From Pseudoneurospora amorphoporcata (Eukaryota; Ascomycota; Sordariomycetes; Sordariales; Sordariaceae): a DNA stretch of 64,000 nt. Of the stretch, positions 33,238-42,877 are shown piece by piece. The notes below the pieces were generated by a model. It worked only from the letters and a program-made list of their open reading frames with translations, made no database searches and was not told where the DNA came from. The stretch lies in the NCBI GenBank assembly GCA_033297205.1, contig MU859174.1, positions 1-64,000 on the forward strand. Reading direction: 5' to 3'. The position numbers and the translations under genes were made by a program. The stretch's first letter is position 1. Every line of letters starts with the position of its first letter.

Positions 33238-34162
33238 TTACGATGAGCTGCTCTTGCCCAAACGCTCCGCCTCCAACTCCCTCTCGGCCTGCTGGTAGTA
33301 CTTGGCTGTGTCGACACCGTGCTGGTTGTGGTTCACAAAGTTGAACCAAGGGAGGACGGCGAAGAAAAGGGCCGAGTATCTCGACTGACGCGCAGCCATG
33401 CCTTGTACATCAACAGGCAGGGTGCTGACACCGTAAAGTGGCTGGCCAGCCTTGACCTTGTCGACCATCTCACGCATATCCATCTGTACCTCGCGGGCGT
33501 TCTCGCTCATGCCGTAGAAACGGACTGTTATATATGTTAGCGCATTGAGCAGGAACAGAATCGCAATTCACCGGGATATCCTTGTAACCACCCCGTAGGC
33601 GGATGTTGATGAACTTGCGGATGCCGATGTGCACCATGAGGGGAACGATAACAACGTACGGATGGACCGCTGATAGAAGTAAAGGAAGCCGCCGAAGAAA
33701 CCCACGGCGGTCGCAAGTCGCATCGCCTTGGGGAAGCCACCCTTTCCGACGCCTGATGGGGCCAACTTCTCCATCAGATATAAAAGGCCGGGGCCAGCAG
33801 CGCCCGCGACGGTGCCGTGAACATAATCGGACGGGCGGGCGTAGCCGATTACACGTCGGAAGTGCCTGTGCCGTGGTTATTCAGGTCAGAATTGTGCATC
33901 TCGAGGTGGGAAGGATGTCGTGGGAAACGTTGGACCGTGTCCATAGGGAGAGGAAGCGTACGGGTCATTGTCGATAAGCTAGATAAGGTAGGGATGGGAT
34001 GTCAGCCAGCTGGACGTTGTTTCGGGAGGTTCTGCTGCGATCAAGACGATGCAAAGCGCCTCGCGATGTCAAGAAAATGGTGATGCAATTGGCGAAACCC
34101 ACCGGATACTGGGTATTCAGTGTCTTGCTGATCGTATACGTCGAAGATGAAGTGCTGGACAT
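33238..34162 (-). CDS. NADH:ubiquinone oxidoreductase 21-kDa subunit (NUXM), complex I
   Basis: Accessory membrane-arm subunit of mitochondrial respiratory complex I, a fungal-type subunit; 189 residues. Four exons: 34162-34103 (60 nt), 33978-33962 (17 nt), 33865-33660 and 33524-33238. The 17-nt microexon encodes LIDNDP together with the first base of exon 3 and restores TQYP-LIDNDP-HFRRVIGYARPSDY, a conserved start of this family. Exon 3 carries HGTVAGAAGPGLLYLMEK and the hydrophobic AMRLATAVGFFGGFLYFYQ. Exon 4 runs from RFYGMSENAREVQMDM to ALFFAVLPWFNFVNHNQHG and a charged C-terminus. Donors are GTGGGT, GTACGC and GTACGT; acceptors CTAG, CACAG and AACAG. Divergent from Csm3 across 402 bp. 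I recall the family well; the small exon is inferred from frame and conservation. Confidence 0.88.
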
Positions 34163-34564
34163 TGTGACGGCGGCCGACGATTGCGTCGTCGATGGGGTAT
34201 CACGAACGTATGGAGCAGCTCACGACTCAGGTCCCGTCCGGTCGTCGTCGATGGAGTCGTTCGGCGGGATGTCCACAGGGTTGGTGCGCGTACCGTAATT
34301 GATGCCTGAGGCTAGAACTGGCAACCTTCCCCAAAGCTCGATGAGGAGTGTAGAAGCTGAGCCACAGAAGCTTAGGTCCCCTGCTTGGACGCCACACGCC
34401 AAGTGGTGCCAAGCCGCAACCACTCACACTTGCAGTGCTTGACGCGCGACGTTGGGCATCGAAACGCGTCTCACTGTCCCCACCACTTTATTCAACGAGC
34501 AGATACTTTTCAGCATCACGATCACAGTCCAATTTTTGAGCGCAATTGGATATACAAACACACC
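34163..34564. promoter_or_regulatory. Bidirectional promoter region NUXM/CSM3
   Basis: 402 bp separate the two start codons, so both promoters must lie here. No TATA box is evident on either side, in line with housekeeping genes. Confidence 0.5.
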
Positions 34565-35839
34565 ATGCCGGAAGAAAACAACACTAGCGCTTTCGTCAAC
34601 GACTTTCTCGCCGGCTGGGATGATGACGACCCGTTCCGTTCCCCAAGCCCAGATGCGGCCGACAAGAACAAGGCAAACAGCAAGAAGCGCAAAGAGCCAG
34701 ACACCCTCGGTATCGACAAGGAGATTGATGTCACCAAAAAGGCCAGAGTTCCTCGCGTGAAGTTGGATGATGCCAGACTACTATCCGACAAAGGCATTCC
34801 AAAGTTACGAAAGACGGCACCCAAGTTGAAGTTGAAAGGGAAAGGCCATGAGGTAAGCCAGGTCACACCTCTATGGTGGCCCCTTTGCTAACATATCCCA
34901 TCTTAGTTTTCGGACGCCGCCCGACTGCTCTCCTTTTACCAAGAATGGCTCGACGACCTTTTCCCAAAAGCTACTTTTGTAGACGCCCTTGCGATGTGTG
35001 AAAAGGCTGGACACAAAACCACGTTGCGGAACGCACGACTGAAATGGATTGCCGAAGGAAAACCCAGGTCAACAGGAGTTGAATATGAGGAGGACGGAGA
35101 CCGCGAAGAACGGTCGTCTGCTGCTCCTATACAACCCACCAGGATGGCGCCCATATTTGAGAAGGCAGCGGGGGCTAGGTCGAAGACGCCAACGGCCGAT
35201 GATGACGATCTGTTCGGGGACGACATTTACAATGCGACACCGAGGCGAAATCAACCGGCAGCGGCGCCTGGAGACGTACCCGATGATGACGATATGGACG
35301 CATTGATGGCCGAAGCAGAGTTTGGGGCTGCTCCTGGGGCGAACAAAACGACAAACAATGGGACTGTTTCTGGAAGCATATTTGGCGGTGGGGCCACCGC
35401 GAAGCGTCCGCAAGCAACCGAAGTGCCAGATGATGATGATCTGGATGCATTGATGGCGGAGGCAGAGTCATATCGACCATCCACTACAAACAACGGTAGT
35501 GTCTTTGGAAACACTAGCATATTTGGAGGTGGAAAGGATAAGCCAGCCACGGCCCCGCCACCAGAAGAGGATGATGACGACCTAGACGCCCTGATGGCCG
35601 AAGCAGAGATGCACGCAGCTGTTCCCATAAAGGCAACAGAAAAAGTGCCAACCAGTAAGGAACAGACCGGCGGGAAGGAAGGAGGCCAAAATGCATCATA
35701 TGATGAGGATGATCTTGATGCCTTGATGGCTGAGGCTGAAGCGTATACCAAGACTACGAACACACAGCCTGCTCAACCCAAGAACGTGGATGAAGATTTG
35801 GAAGCCGAGGCTGCGATGGCCGAGATGGATGGGTTTTGA
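34565..35839 (+). CDS. csm3: Csm3/Swi3/Tipin replication fork protection protein
   Basis: Partner of Tof1/Swi1 in the nuclear fork-protection complex that stabilises stalled forks and relays the S-phase checkpoint; 406 residues. Two exons, 34565-34852 and 34907-35839; the 54-nt intron (GTAAGC...CTTAG, branch CTAAC) joins GKGHE to FSDAARLLS. The N-terminus is acidic with KKRK near residue 40. The Swi3 core is residues 62-150: KKARVPRVKLDDARLLSDKG, GIPKLRKTAPKLKLKGKGHE, FSDAARLLSFYQEWLDDLFP and FVDALAMCEKAGH. The C-terminal half is disordered and holds four near-identical acidic units (D-rich, then DALMAEAE; near residues 240, 293, 340 and 380) and a decayed fifth at the end (EAEAAMAEMDGF). Animal Tipin has one short acidic RPA-binding motif, so the repeats may multiply that contact; this is inference. 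Confidence 0.9.
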
Positions 35840-36366
35840 TGCAAATCTAAAGCAGCCCTGCCCTTTTAGGCCTGATAGGCACCACCGCATCGGTTGTGGC
35901 GTCGTACTCATTGACGTGACAATAACGGCACTGTAGTACTCTGATTAGTACTCTGATTGTATGCCCCAGGGCTTCCCTTGTTACCTTTCCAATTGTCCTG
36001 ACCCGAATATTGCGACAGTGGTATGGTTCCGCACACTGATATAACCCTAACCCGCGTCACGAAAGCAAATGTAAACACAGCCCCTGAGGTTCTGAAAACA
36101 GAACAGGGCAGGTGCAGGTTTGGTGTCAGCGTAGCTTGGTTTTTACCCCACAACACGGTTTTGGTGGGGCGAGTTAGCGACAGAGCATCCATAGCATCAT
36201 CATCCATTCTTCTGTTTATCCTCCACTTAAACACCCAAGTGAGAGGTGTCATTCAGAATACAAACGGCACATAAGGTGCCATATCATTAGTGCCCCCAGA
36301 CCTTCTGCTTTTACCTTTTCCACCGATATCCGAGCACTCACATCTGGCACACGCGTATCGCCCAAC
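35840..36366. other. CSM3-SKI2 intergenic region
   Basis: 527 bp holding the CSM3 3' UTR and the SKI2 promoter. A telomere-like AACCCTAACCC lies at 36043-36053, about 315 bp before the SKI2 ATG. Confidence 0.5.
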
Positions 36367-39300
36367 ATGGCGTCCGACCTCAGCGAAGCCATGGCGAAGC
36401 TGCATTTCGACGACGATGCCGAGAATGGCGAAGGGACTCCCTCCTTCGACCCCATCGACGACATCCTTTTCGACCGGATCCCTCCGAACGAGTCGCGAAA
36501 TGGCGAAGCTACCGACCCTGAAGTGCATCGTACCGAGCTTGAGAAGAAATACCTGACGCCGTCCATGACTTTCTCGACAGAATGGCTGAACCGTCTCCAG
36601 CAACGCTGGGACACGCCTGTCGACCACTCCCTTCTTTTCCGTATCGCTCCCACACAAACCCGTACCGTCACTCGCTTCCAGCGTCATGGGCTCGAGGGCC
36701 GCGTTACCGGATATCGCAACGTCACCGTGCCAGCCTCTCACGCTACTGCTAAGACGAGTACATCCATGATGCGAAAGCCAGCCAGCAAGTCCGAATTTGT
36801 GCGCGGTGGCGCTGGATTCTTTCCCTTCGCCCCTGGTGGTCTGGAGGGTATCGAATCCGCTGCAGCGTTGGAGGATCAACTAAGAAGCAACGCCGCAGCG
36901 GACGAGGGAGAGAGCAAGAAGAAGCTGGAGAGGGTCATCACTCTCGCTGAGGGTGGTCTTCTTGAAGTCGCACCAGGATTGTCGCGCGGGATCGATATGA
37001 GCAGGAGAAAGAAGACCGCAGACGCCGAATGCGAGAAACAGGCCAAGGAAGTAGAAGATGTTCTTGGTCAAGAGCCCGAGGACGCTCCCGACGGCGAAGG
37101 CGAGAAGGACGAGGTCAACGGTGTCAAGAGTGAAGAGAGTGAAGACAACGAAGACGACCTGGAAGATATCGATGCCATATTGCCTGTCGAATTTCCTGCC
37201 CTCGAACCTCGCGGCACGCTGGCGGCGTCCAGCGCTAGAAAAGCTGGTCGGGAGTGGGCACACATGGTCGACGTTAGGCGGGAGATACCCAACTTTAGGG
37301 AGTTGGTGCCAGACATGGCAAGGGAGTGGCCGTTCGAGCTGGACACGTTCCAGAAGGAGGCTGTTTATCACCTCGAGAATGGCGATTCGGTGTTCGTCGC
37401 GGCACACACATCGGCCGGAAAGACGGTGGTCGCCGAGTACGCTATCGCGCTGGCTGCCAAGCACATGACCAAGGCTATCTACACATCCCCTATTAAGGCA
37501 CTGAGTAACCAAAAGTTCAGAGACTTCAGGCAGACCTTCGACGAGGTGGGTATCTTGACCGGCGATGTGCAGATCAACCCCGAAGCCAGTTGCCTCATCA
37601 TGACGACGGAGATTCTTCGGAGTATGCTGTATCGTGGAGCGGATCTTATCCGAGATGTAGAATTCGTCATCTTTGACGAAGTCCACTACGTAAACGATTA
37701 CGAGCGTGGAGTGGTTTGGGAAGAGGTCATCATCATGCTCCCTGAGCACGTTACGCTCATCTTGCTGTCCGCGACGGTCCCCAATACGTACGAGTTCGCC
37801 TCTTGGGTTGGTAGGACCAAGCAAAAGGACATCTATGTCATCTCGACGCCCAAGAGACCTGTCCCCTTGGAACACTACCTCTGGGCTGGCAAGAAGATCC
37901 ACAAGATTGTGGACGCGGAGAAGAAGTTCCTCGAGACCGGCTGGAAGGAAGCCAATTTTTCCATCCAAGGCAAAGACAAGCCGCCCAAGGCCATCGAGGC
38001 CCCAACAGGACCAGCGCGCGGCGGCGCGAACCAGAGGGGTCGTGGAGGTGCGCAAAGAGGTGCTAACCAACGAGGAGGTGCGAGAGGAGGTGGCCAGCAA
38101 CGTGGAAGAGGCGGGCCGCCGCGTGCAAGCCACGCTCCCGGGCACATGGGCCGGACTGGCCGGCAAGGAGGCTTTACGTCTGCTGCTCAGGACAAAAATC
38201 TGTGGGTTCATCTTGTGCAATTCTTGAAGAAGGAAAATCTGCTACCGGCCTGCATCTTCGTCTTTTCCAAGAAGAGATGTGAAGAGAACGCCGATGCGCT
38301 CAGCAACCAAGACTTTTGCACCGCGCAGGAGAAGAGTCACATTCATATGATCATTGAAAGATCGATTGCTCGGTTGAAGCCCGAAGACCGGGTGTTGCCG
38401 CAGATCATCCGTCTGCGCGAGCTTCTGTCAAGAGGTATCGCTGTTCACCATGGTGGCCTGCTACCCATTGTGAAGGAGATGGTCGAGATCTTATTTGCGG
38501 AGACTCTGGTCAAGGTCCTTTTTGCCACCGAGACCTTTGCTATGGGCTTGAACCTCCCGACCAGGACGGTGGTCTTTTCTGGCTATAGAAAGCATGATGG
38601 CCACCAGTTCCGCAATCTCCTGCCTGGCGAGTACACTCAGATGGCCGGTCGCGCTGGAAGACGTGGTCTCGATACAGTTGGTTGTGTCATCATTGTACCG
38701 CCGGGCGGAGACGAGGCCCCTCCGGTAACTGACCTCAGGCAAATGATGCTTGGCGAGCCGAGCAAGCTTCGCTCACAGTTCCGTTTGACTTATAACATGA
38801 TCCTTAACCTTCTCCGGGTTGAAGCATTAAAGATAGAGGAGATGATTAAGCGTTCCTTCTCAGAGCATGCTACTCAGCAACTTCTCCCGGAGCATGAAAA
38901 GGCAGTCAAGCTATCCGAGGCCGATCTGGCTAAGGTCAAGAGAGACTCATGCCCCATCTGCGACATTCATATGGACGAGTGTCATCAAGCAGGAGCGGAT
39001 TTCAAGGTAGCTACGGAAGAGCTCTACCGCGCCCTGTTGGCTATCCCAGTCGGACGTAAGCTGTTCACACTTGGTCGCCTAATCGTTTATATGAAGGAGG
39101 GCGTGAGAACCCCAGGAATCCTGCTTGCTGAGGGACCTAGCAAGGCGGGCACCGCTGCCAACCCGACACTGCATGTGCTTGAAATCAAGACGGGCAGGGA
39201 GCTTAGAAACGATACTGACCTCTTGCCATTCACCCCGACTCTGGCCAAGTGGTACACTCCCTTGCCGGCACACAAGAAGAACATCTACATCAAGACCACT

Positions 39301-40248
39301 CACATCCCTCTCAGCGACGTGGTTTGTCTCACCAAGCATATCACCAAGAACGTTGTTCCCGAAATCTTTAACGGTGGCGACGCCTACACCAAGGCCAAGG
39401 AGATGCTCCATCAAATCTGCAAATCCTGGACCGCGCCCATCTGGGACGAAATGGACCTCAGCCGCATCAAATCGCTCTCCATCCACGAGATCATCACGCG
39501 CCGTCGTGAGGCCGAAATCAAGTGCACAAAATCACCTGCCGTTGGATGCGATTCTTTCCTCAAGCACTACGCAATGTGCCACGACCAGTGGCTGATCAAG
39601 ACCAAGATCGACGAGCTGCGCCAATCCCTCTCCAACCAAAACCTGCAGCTCCTGCCCGACTACGAGCAGCGCATCCAAGTCCTCAAGGACCTCTCCTTCA
39701 TCGATGACGCCAGCCGCATCCAGCTCAAGGGCAAAGTCGCCTGCGAGATCCACTCGGGCGACGAGCTCGTGCTCACCGAGCTCATCCTCGAAAACGTGCT
39801 CGCCGACTACGAACCCGCTGAGATCGCCGCCCTGCTTTCCGCGTTCGTCTTCCAGGAAAAGACCGACATGGTGCCCAACCTCACATCCAACCTCGAGCGC
39901 GGCCAGAAGACCATTATCGAGCTCTCCGAGAAGGTCAATGCCGTGCAGACGCTGCACCAGGTGATTCTCTCGTCGGATGAGGGGTCCGATTTCGCGAGCA
40001 AGCCTAGGTTTGGGCTGATGGAGGTCGTGTACGAGTGGGCGAGAGGCATGAGCTTCAAGAACATTACCAACTTGACGGATGTTTTGGAGGGTACCATTGT
40101 CAGGACCATTTCGAGACTGGATGAGACGTGCAGGGAGGTGAAGAATGCGGCGAGGATCATTGGTGATCCGGAGCTGTATCAGAAGATGGCGACGACGCAG
40201 GAACTGATTAAGAGGGATATCACGGCGGTGGCTAGTTTGTATATGTGA
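36367..40248 (+). CDS. ski2: Ski2-type DExH RNA helicase of the Ski complex
   Basis: Cytoplasmic helicase that feeds mRNA into the exosome for 3'-to-5' decay together with Ski3 and Ski8. Single exon, 1293 residues, close to the family's usual length. The start MASDLSEAMAKL has context CCAACATGG. The N-terminal arm contains the PRGTLAASSARKAGREWAHM block. Helicase motifs: WPFELDTFQKEAVYHL (Q-like region), Walker A AAHTSAGKT (near residue 346), DEVHY (near 437), SATVPN, and TQMAGRAGRRGLD (motif VI, near 758). Between the RecA domains, near residues 550-600, is an Arg/Gly-rich insert with many RGG/RG units. The Ski2 arch lies around residues 840-1100, including a CPIC-x5-DECHQ cysteine motif, and the rDSHCT C-terminal domain ends with ITAVASLYM. 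No sign of damage. Confidence 0.95.
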   Translation: MASDLSEAMAKLHFDDDAENGEGTPSFDPIDDILFDRIPPNESRNGEATDPEVHRTELEKKYLTPSMTFSTEWLNRLQQRWDTPVDHSLLFRIAPTQTRTVTRFQRHGLEGRVTGYRNVTVPASHATAKTSTSMMRKPASKSEFVRGGAGFFPFAPGGLEGIESAAALEDQLRSNAAADEGESKKKLERVITLAEGGLLEVAPGLSRGIDMSRRKKTADAECEKQAKEVEDVLGQEPEDAPDGEGEKDEVNGVKSEESEDNEDDLEDIDAILPVEFPALEPRGTLAASSARKAGREWAHMVDVRREIPNFRELVPDMAREWPFELDTFQKEAVYHLENGDSVFVAAHTSAGKTVVAEYAIALAAKHMTKAIYTSPIKALSNQKFRDFRQTFDEVGILTGDVQINPEASCLIMTTEILRSMLYRGADLIRDVEFVIFDEVHYVNDYERGVVWEEVIIMLPEHVTLILLSATVPNTYEFASWVGRTKQKDIYVISTPKRPVPLEHYLWAGKKIHKIVDAEKKFLETGWKEANFSIQGKDKPPKAIEAPTGPARGGANQRGRGGAQRGANQRGGARGGGQQRGRGGPPRASHAPGHMGRTGRQGGFTSAAQDKNLWVHLVQFLKKENLLPACIFVFSKKRCEENADALSNQDFCTAQEKSHIHMIIERSIARLKPEDRVLPQIIRLRELLSRGIAVHHGGLLPIVKEMVEILFAETLVKVLFATETFAMGLNLPTRTVVFSGYRKHDGHQFRNLLPGEYTQMAGRAGRRGLDTVGCVIIVPPGGDEAPPVTDLRQMMLGEPSKLRSQFRLTYNMILNLLRVEALKIEEMIKRSFSEHATQQLLPEHEKAVKLSEADLAKVKRDSCPICDIHMDECHQAGADFKVATEELYRALLAIPVGRKLFTLGRLIVYMKEGVRTPGILLAEGPSKAGTAANPTLHVLEIKTGRELRNDTDLLPFTPTLAKWYTPLPAHKKNIYIKTTHIPLSDVVCLTKHITKNVVPEIFNGGDAYTKAKEMLHQICKSWTAPIWDEMDLSRIKSLSIHEIITRRREAEIKCTKSPAVGCDSFLKHYAMCHDQWLIKTKIDELRQSLSNQNLQLLPDYEQRIQVLKDLSFIDDASRIQLKGKVACEIHSGDELVLTELILENVLADYEPAEIAALLSAFVFQEKTDMVPNLTSNLERGQKTIIELSEKVNAVQTLHQVILSSDEGSDFASKPRFGLMEVVYEWARGMSFKNITNLTDVLEGTIVRTISRLDETCREVKNAARIIGDPELYQKMATTQELIKRDITAVASLYM

Positions 40249-41796
40249 GGCGGTTAGTTGCGTGGGCGTATTTGTGTTGTGTATGTATGGGTGGGTGTAT
40301 GTATGGTTTGGTTTGGTTTGGTTTGGTGTGATTTGCTTGGTTTGCGTTTGCTCGGTAGCTTTTGAAACGCGGTTGCGTTGTGCATATGGATGGCATCACA
40401 AGCGGCTTTATTTTTGCTTTCCTGTTTTGCAAGCTGGCTGCCTTGAAGCGTCAAATATGTATGGGGTGTTTGTTACCTCATCTTGGTATCGGTTTTTTGT
40501 ATGTACTGGGAAAGTGAAATCTCTCAATGATGGAATGCGGAAATTCATGATATGTGATGCCCAACATGAAAGCCTTGGTTTTACCGTGGAATTCCCAAGG
40601 AAATTCGGGTGAAGATGCTGTGAGTGTGTTCTGTGCCCATAAGTTTAAGGTATAGACTAGACGTCAAAGCCGCGGTTTCGATCGACAGGCTAGGATGGTT
40701 GAAAAGGGGTTGGTTGACTGTGTCATGAGTTGCCACCCCCTTTTTCGATCCTTCCAAGGTAAACAATCATTACCCGTGCCACGCCGCCCACTTCCCTTAA
40801 GTGTGGCACGGGTACACTAGTTGTTGTTGATCAATTATCAGACACTCAACCGAGCCGAGGCATAGTGTGGTACACGTATGAGCTGGAGGAAGTACTGTTA
40901 GCCTGATCTCCAAGGGCATGATATATGATATGGATTGGTTGTTGGCAAGATAGTTGTTCACCCTTGTCGGACGTAGTTCGGGATGCTGATGTATAGTGAC
41001 AGGATTAGGAAGATACTAAATTCTCTCTTCATGATATTTGACCCAGCATATCACAAGGATCATCCAACAATGCACGATGCGAATGCTTTAGATTTGTTCG
41101 CGTACCTGGTGATCACCCGACCAAGCCCGTTGTCGTGTAACGTAGCGGTGCATTCATGCAGTCGGCAGCGGGAAGGAAGGGAAGCGTGGAGAAAGATAAG
41201 CAGGAAAAATGAAGTTTATCTGCTATAGGTACCCGAAAACGCCAATAACTAAAAAGTGACAAATGTTCATTATCCCATCCAGTGACTGAGCCACAGCAGC
41301 AGTGCAAGAATGAGAAAATGAGGCCCCAATCATGTACAGTTTACTGCTCCGAAAATCCCACACTTCAGAGGTGACCTGTTGTTCCCTCAGAAAACACTAT
41401 CCGTCCCAAAATACTCCCATCCCATTCATGTCCATCGTCATCTGAAGAATCCAAAAAGCCACGAAAAGGGGGGCTCTCTGAGTTGTTCTTCTTCATAATC
41501 CTTTGCGTCATCAATACCCGTTGTACGTAGTTGTACATATCTCCGTCGACCCGGCATGCGTTTTCGGAATCGAACGACCATCCCGGCTTCACCGCCCTTT
41601 GGAGCCTCCGCCGAGTAGCCAATCCCACCTCACCCCACGTATCCCGACAACGGGACGAACGACCCACCTAAACCGCCTCTCCCGATTCATCCAACCTCTC
41701 CAGTTCGTTCTTCTCTTTTTCTTCGCCGTTTCTTCTCCCGAAAAAGTTAAAAGAAAAAAAGAAAACGGCCCGAAAGTCCAAGTGCTTGACCCCGGC
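40249..41796. other. Convergent intergenic region SKI2/DID2
   Basis: 1.55 kb between convergent genes. It contains GGTTT repeats in the SKI2 3' UTR (about 40306-40326) and a 12-bp-stem hairpin at 40771-40814. No gene seen. Confidence 0.5.
40771..40814. repeat. 12-bp perfect stem hairpin
   Basis: TACCCGTGCCAC (40771-40782) and GTGGCACGGGTA (40803-40814) are exact reverse complements around a 20-base loop. It sits between the 3' ends of SKI2 and DID2, so it could be a transcript end structure or the remains of a foldback repeat. Confidence 0.6.
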
Positions 41797-42877
41797 TTAA
41801 GCCCGCAAAGCCCGCAAACGCTGTTGCAGGGCATCTTCCTCTTCCGGAGTTGGCTCGGCCGTCTGGCTCACCGCCTGCTGGGCAGCAGCGTTGGGGTCAA
41901 CCTTGCTAGCGCTGGCCTTATTCAGTTCCTGCCCCAGCTCCAGTCCAGCGTCGTCTGCGAGCTTGCCGAGTAGTTCGTGCACGGCATCGTCGCTCACCTG
42001 CACGCTGGTGCTCTGCGTCATGGCGTCCGTGTAGATGCCGTTGCTCATGGCGTATTCCTCGTTTTGCTGCTTGTACTGATCCAGCGTCAGGAGCGTCTTC
42101 TCGGGATTTACGCTGCGCTGGGCCCGCGACATGGTCTTGGACGACTGGGCCATCATGTACGTCATGCGGTTCATGGCGTTGTTGGCCTGTATCTGGGCGA
42201 CGCTGAGCTCGGCCATGTCGGCGGCCTGGTCCATTTGTTGGGCGATGGCTTGTTTGGCGAGCAGCATGCGGGCTTTTTGGGCGGCTTGCGCGGTTTCGCC
42301 CTTTTTGAGAAGCTATAGAAGGACAACCATGACTTGTTAGTTTGGGCGTTTCCTGTAAGTGCGGTGACACGATAGCATGGGTGGGTGTGTTCGATATGAT
42401 AGATGGGGACCATGTCATGGAAAGCTGATGCTGACCAGTATCGATAGTGACGATGGTAGATAGTATACGAATGCGCTTCCATCTAAGTAAGAAGGGACAT
42501 GGCCAGGCCAGGAAGATATTGCGGGACAATGGCCAACGAACACCAAAAGATGAAGAAGAAAATGGACAGGGTAACCAACATTCTGGATCTGTTTCTTCAA
42601 CTCATTGTCTTGTTTGAGAGCCTTCTGTGCTTCACGTCGTGCTTGCTTGGCGTTGAACTGCCAGTCCGTGATGGTCATTAGCAACTAATCCATGTTTCCT
42701 CATGATTCTCTGATTGTTCCACGCGATCTATGGAAGATCGCAAGCAGGGTAGGCGACGCTGCAAGGGATGGTCCACGGACGCAAGGAACAGCTTAGGTCT
42801 AACAGCGGATCGATAGTAGAACATACGCGGGCTTGAAACTCGACTTGCATGTCTCTAGCAAGCTGTCGGTTCGCCAT
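41797..42877 (-). CDS. did2: ESCRT-III protein, Did2/CHMP1-like
   Basis: Snf7-family protein of the endosomal sorting machinery; Did2 recruits Vps4 to disassemble ESCRT-III. 214 residues, in line with CHMP1. Three exons: 42877-42827, 42657-42580 and 42312-41797. Exon 1 MANRQLARDMQVEFQAR joins FNAKQARREAQKAL, matching the FQLKFTAKQ start of CHMP1 proteins. Exon 3 adds helices (LLAKQAIAQQMDQAADMAEL, AMNRMTYMMAQSS), then ELLGKLADDAGLELGQEL, and ends with the MIM1 motif DALQQRLRALRA that binds the Vps4 MIT domain, almost identical to yeast Did2. The second intron has a rare donor GTTGGT and is 267 nt long. For the first intron I prefer the acceptor CAG at 42660-42658 over an upstream TTAG, because it fits the family. 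The paralogue identity is inferred. Confidence 0.82.

Noticed and set aside
36880..38220. 446-residue ORF on the minus strand inside SKI2
   Set aside because: It is antisense to a conserved helicase domain with GC-rich third positions; its translation is low complexity and matches no family.
41503..41973. 156-residue plus ORF at the DID2 3' end
   Set aside because: Mostly antisense to the DID2 coding end and 3' UTR, no motif.
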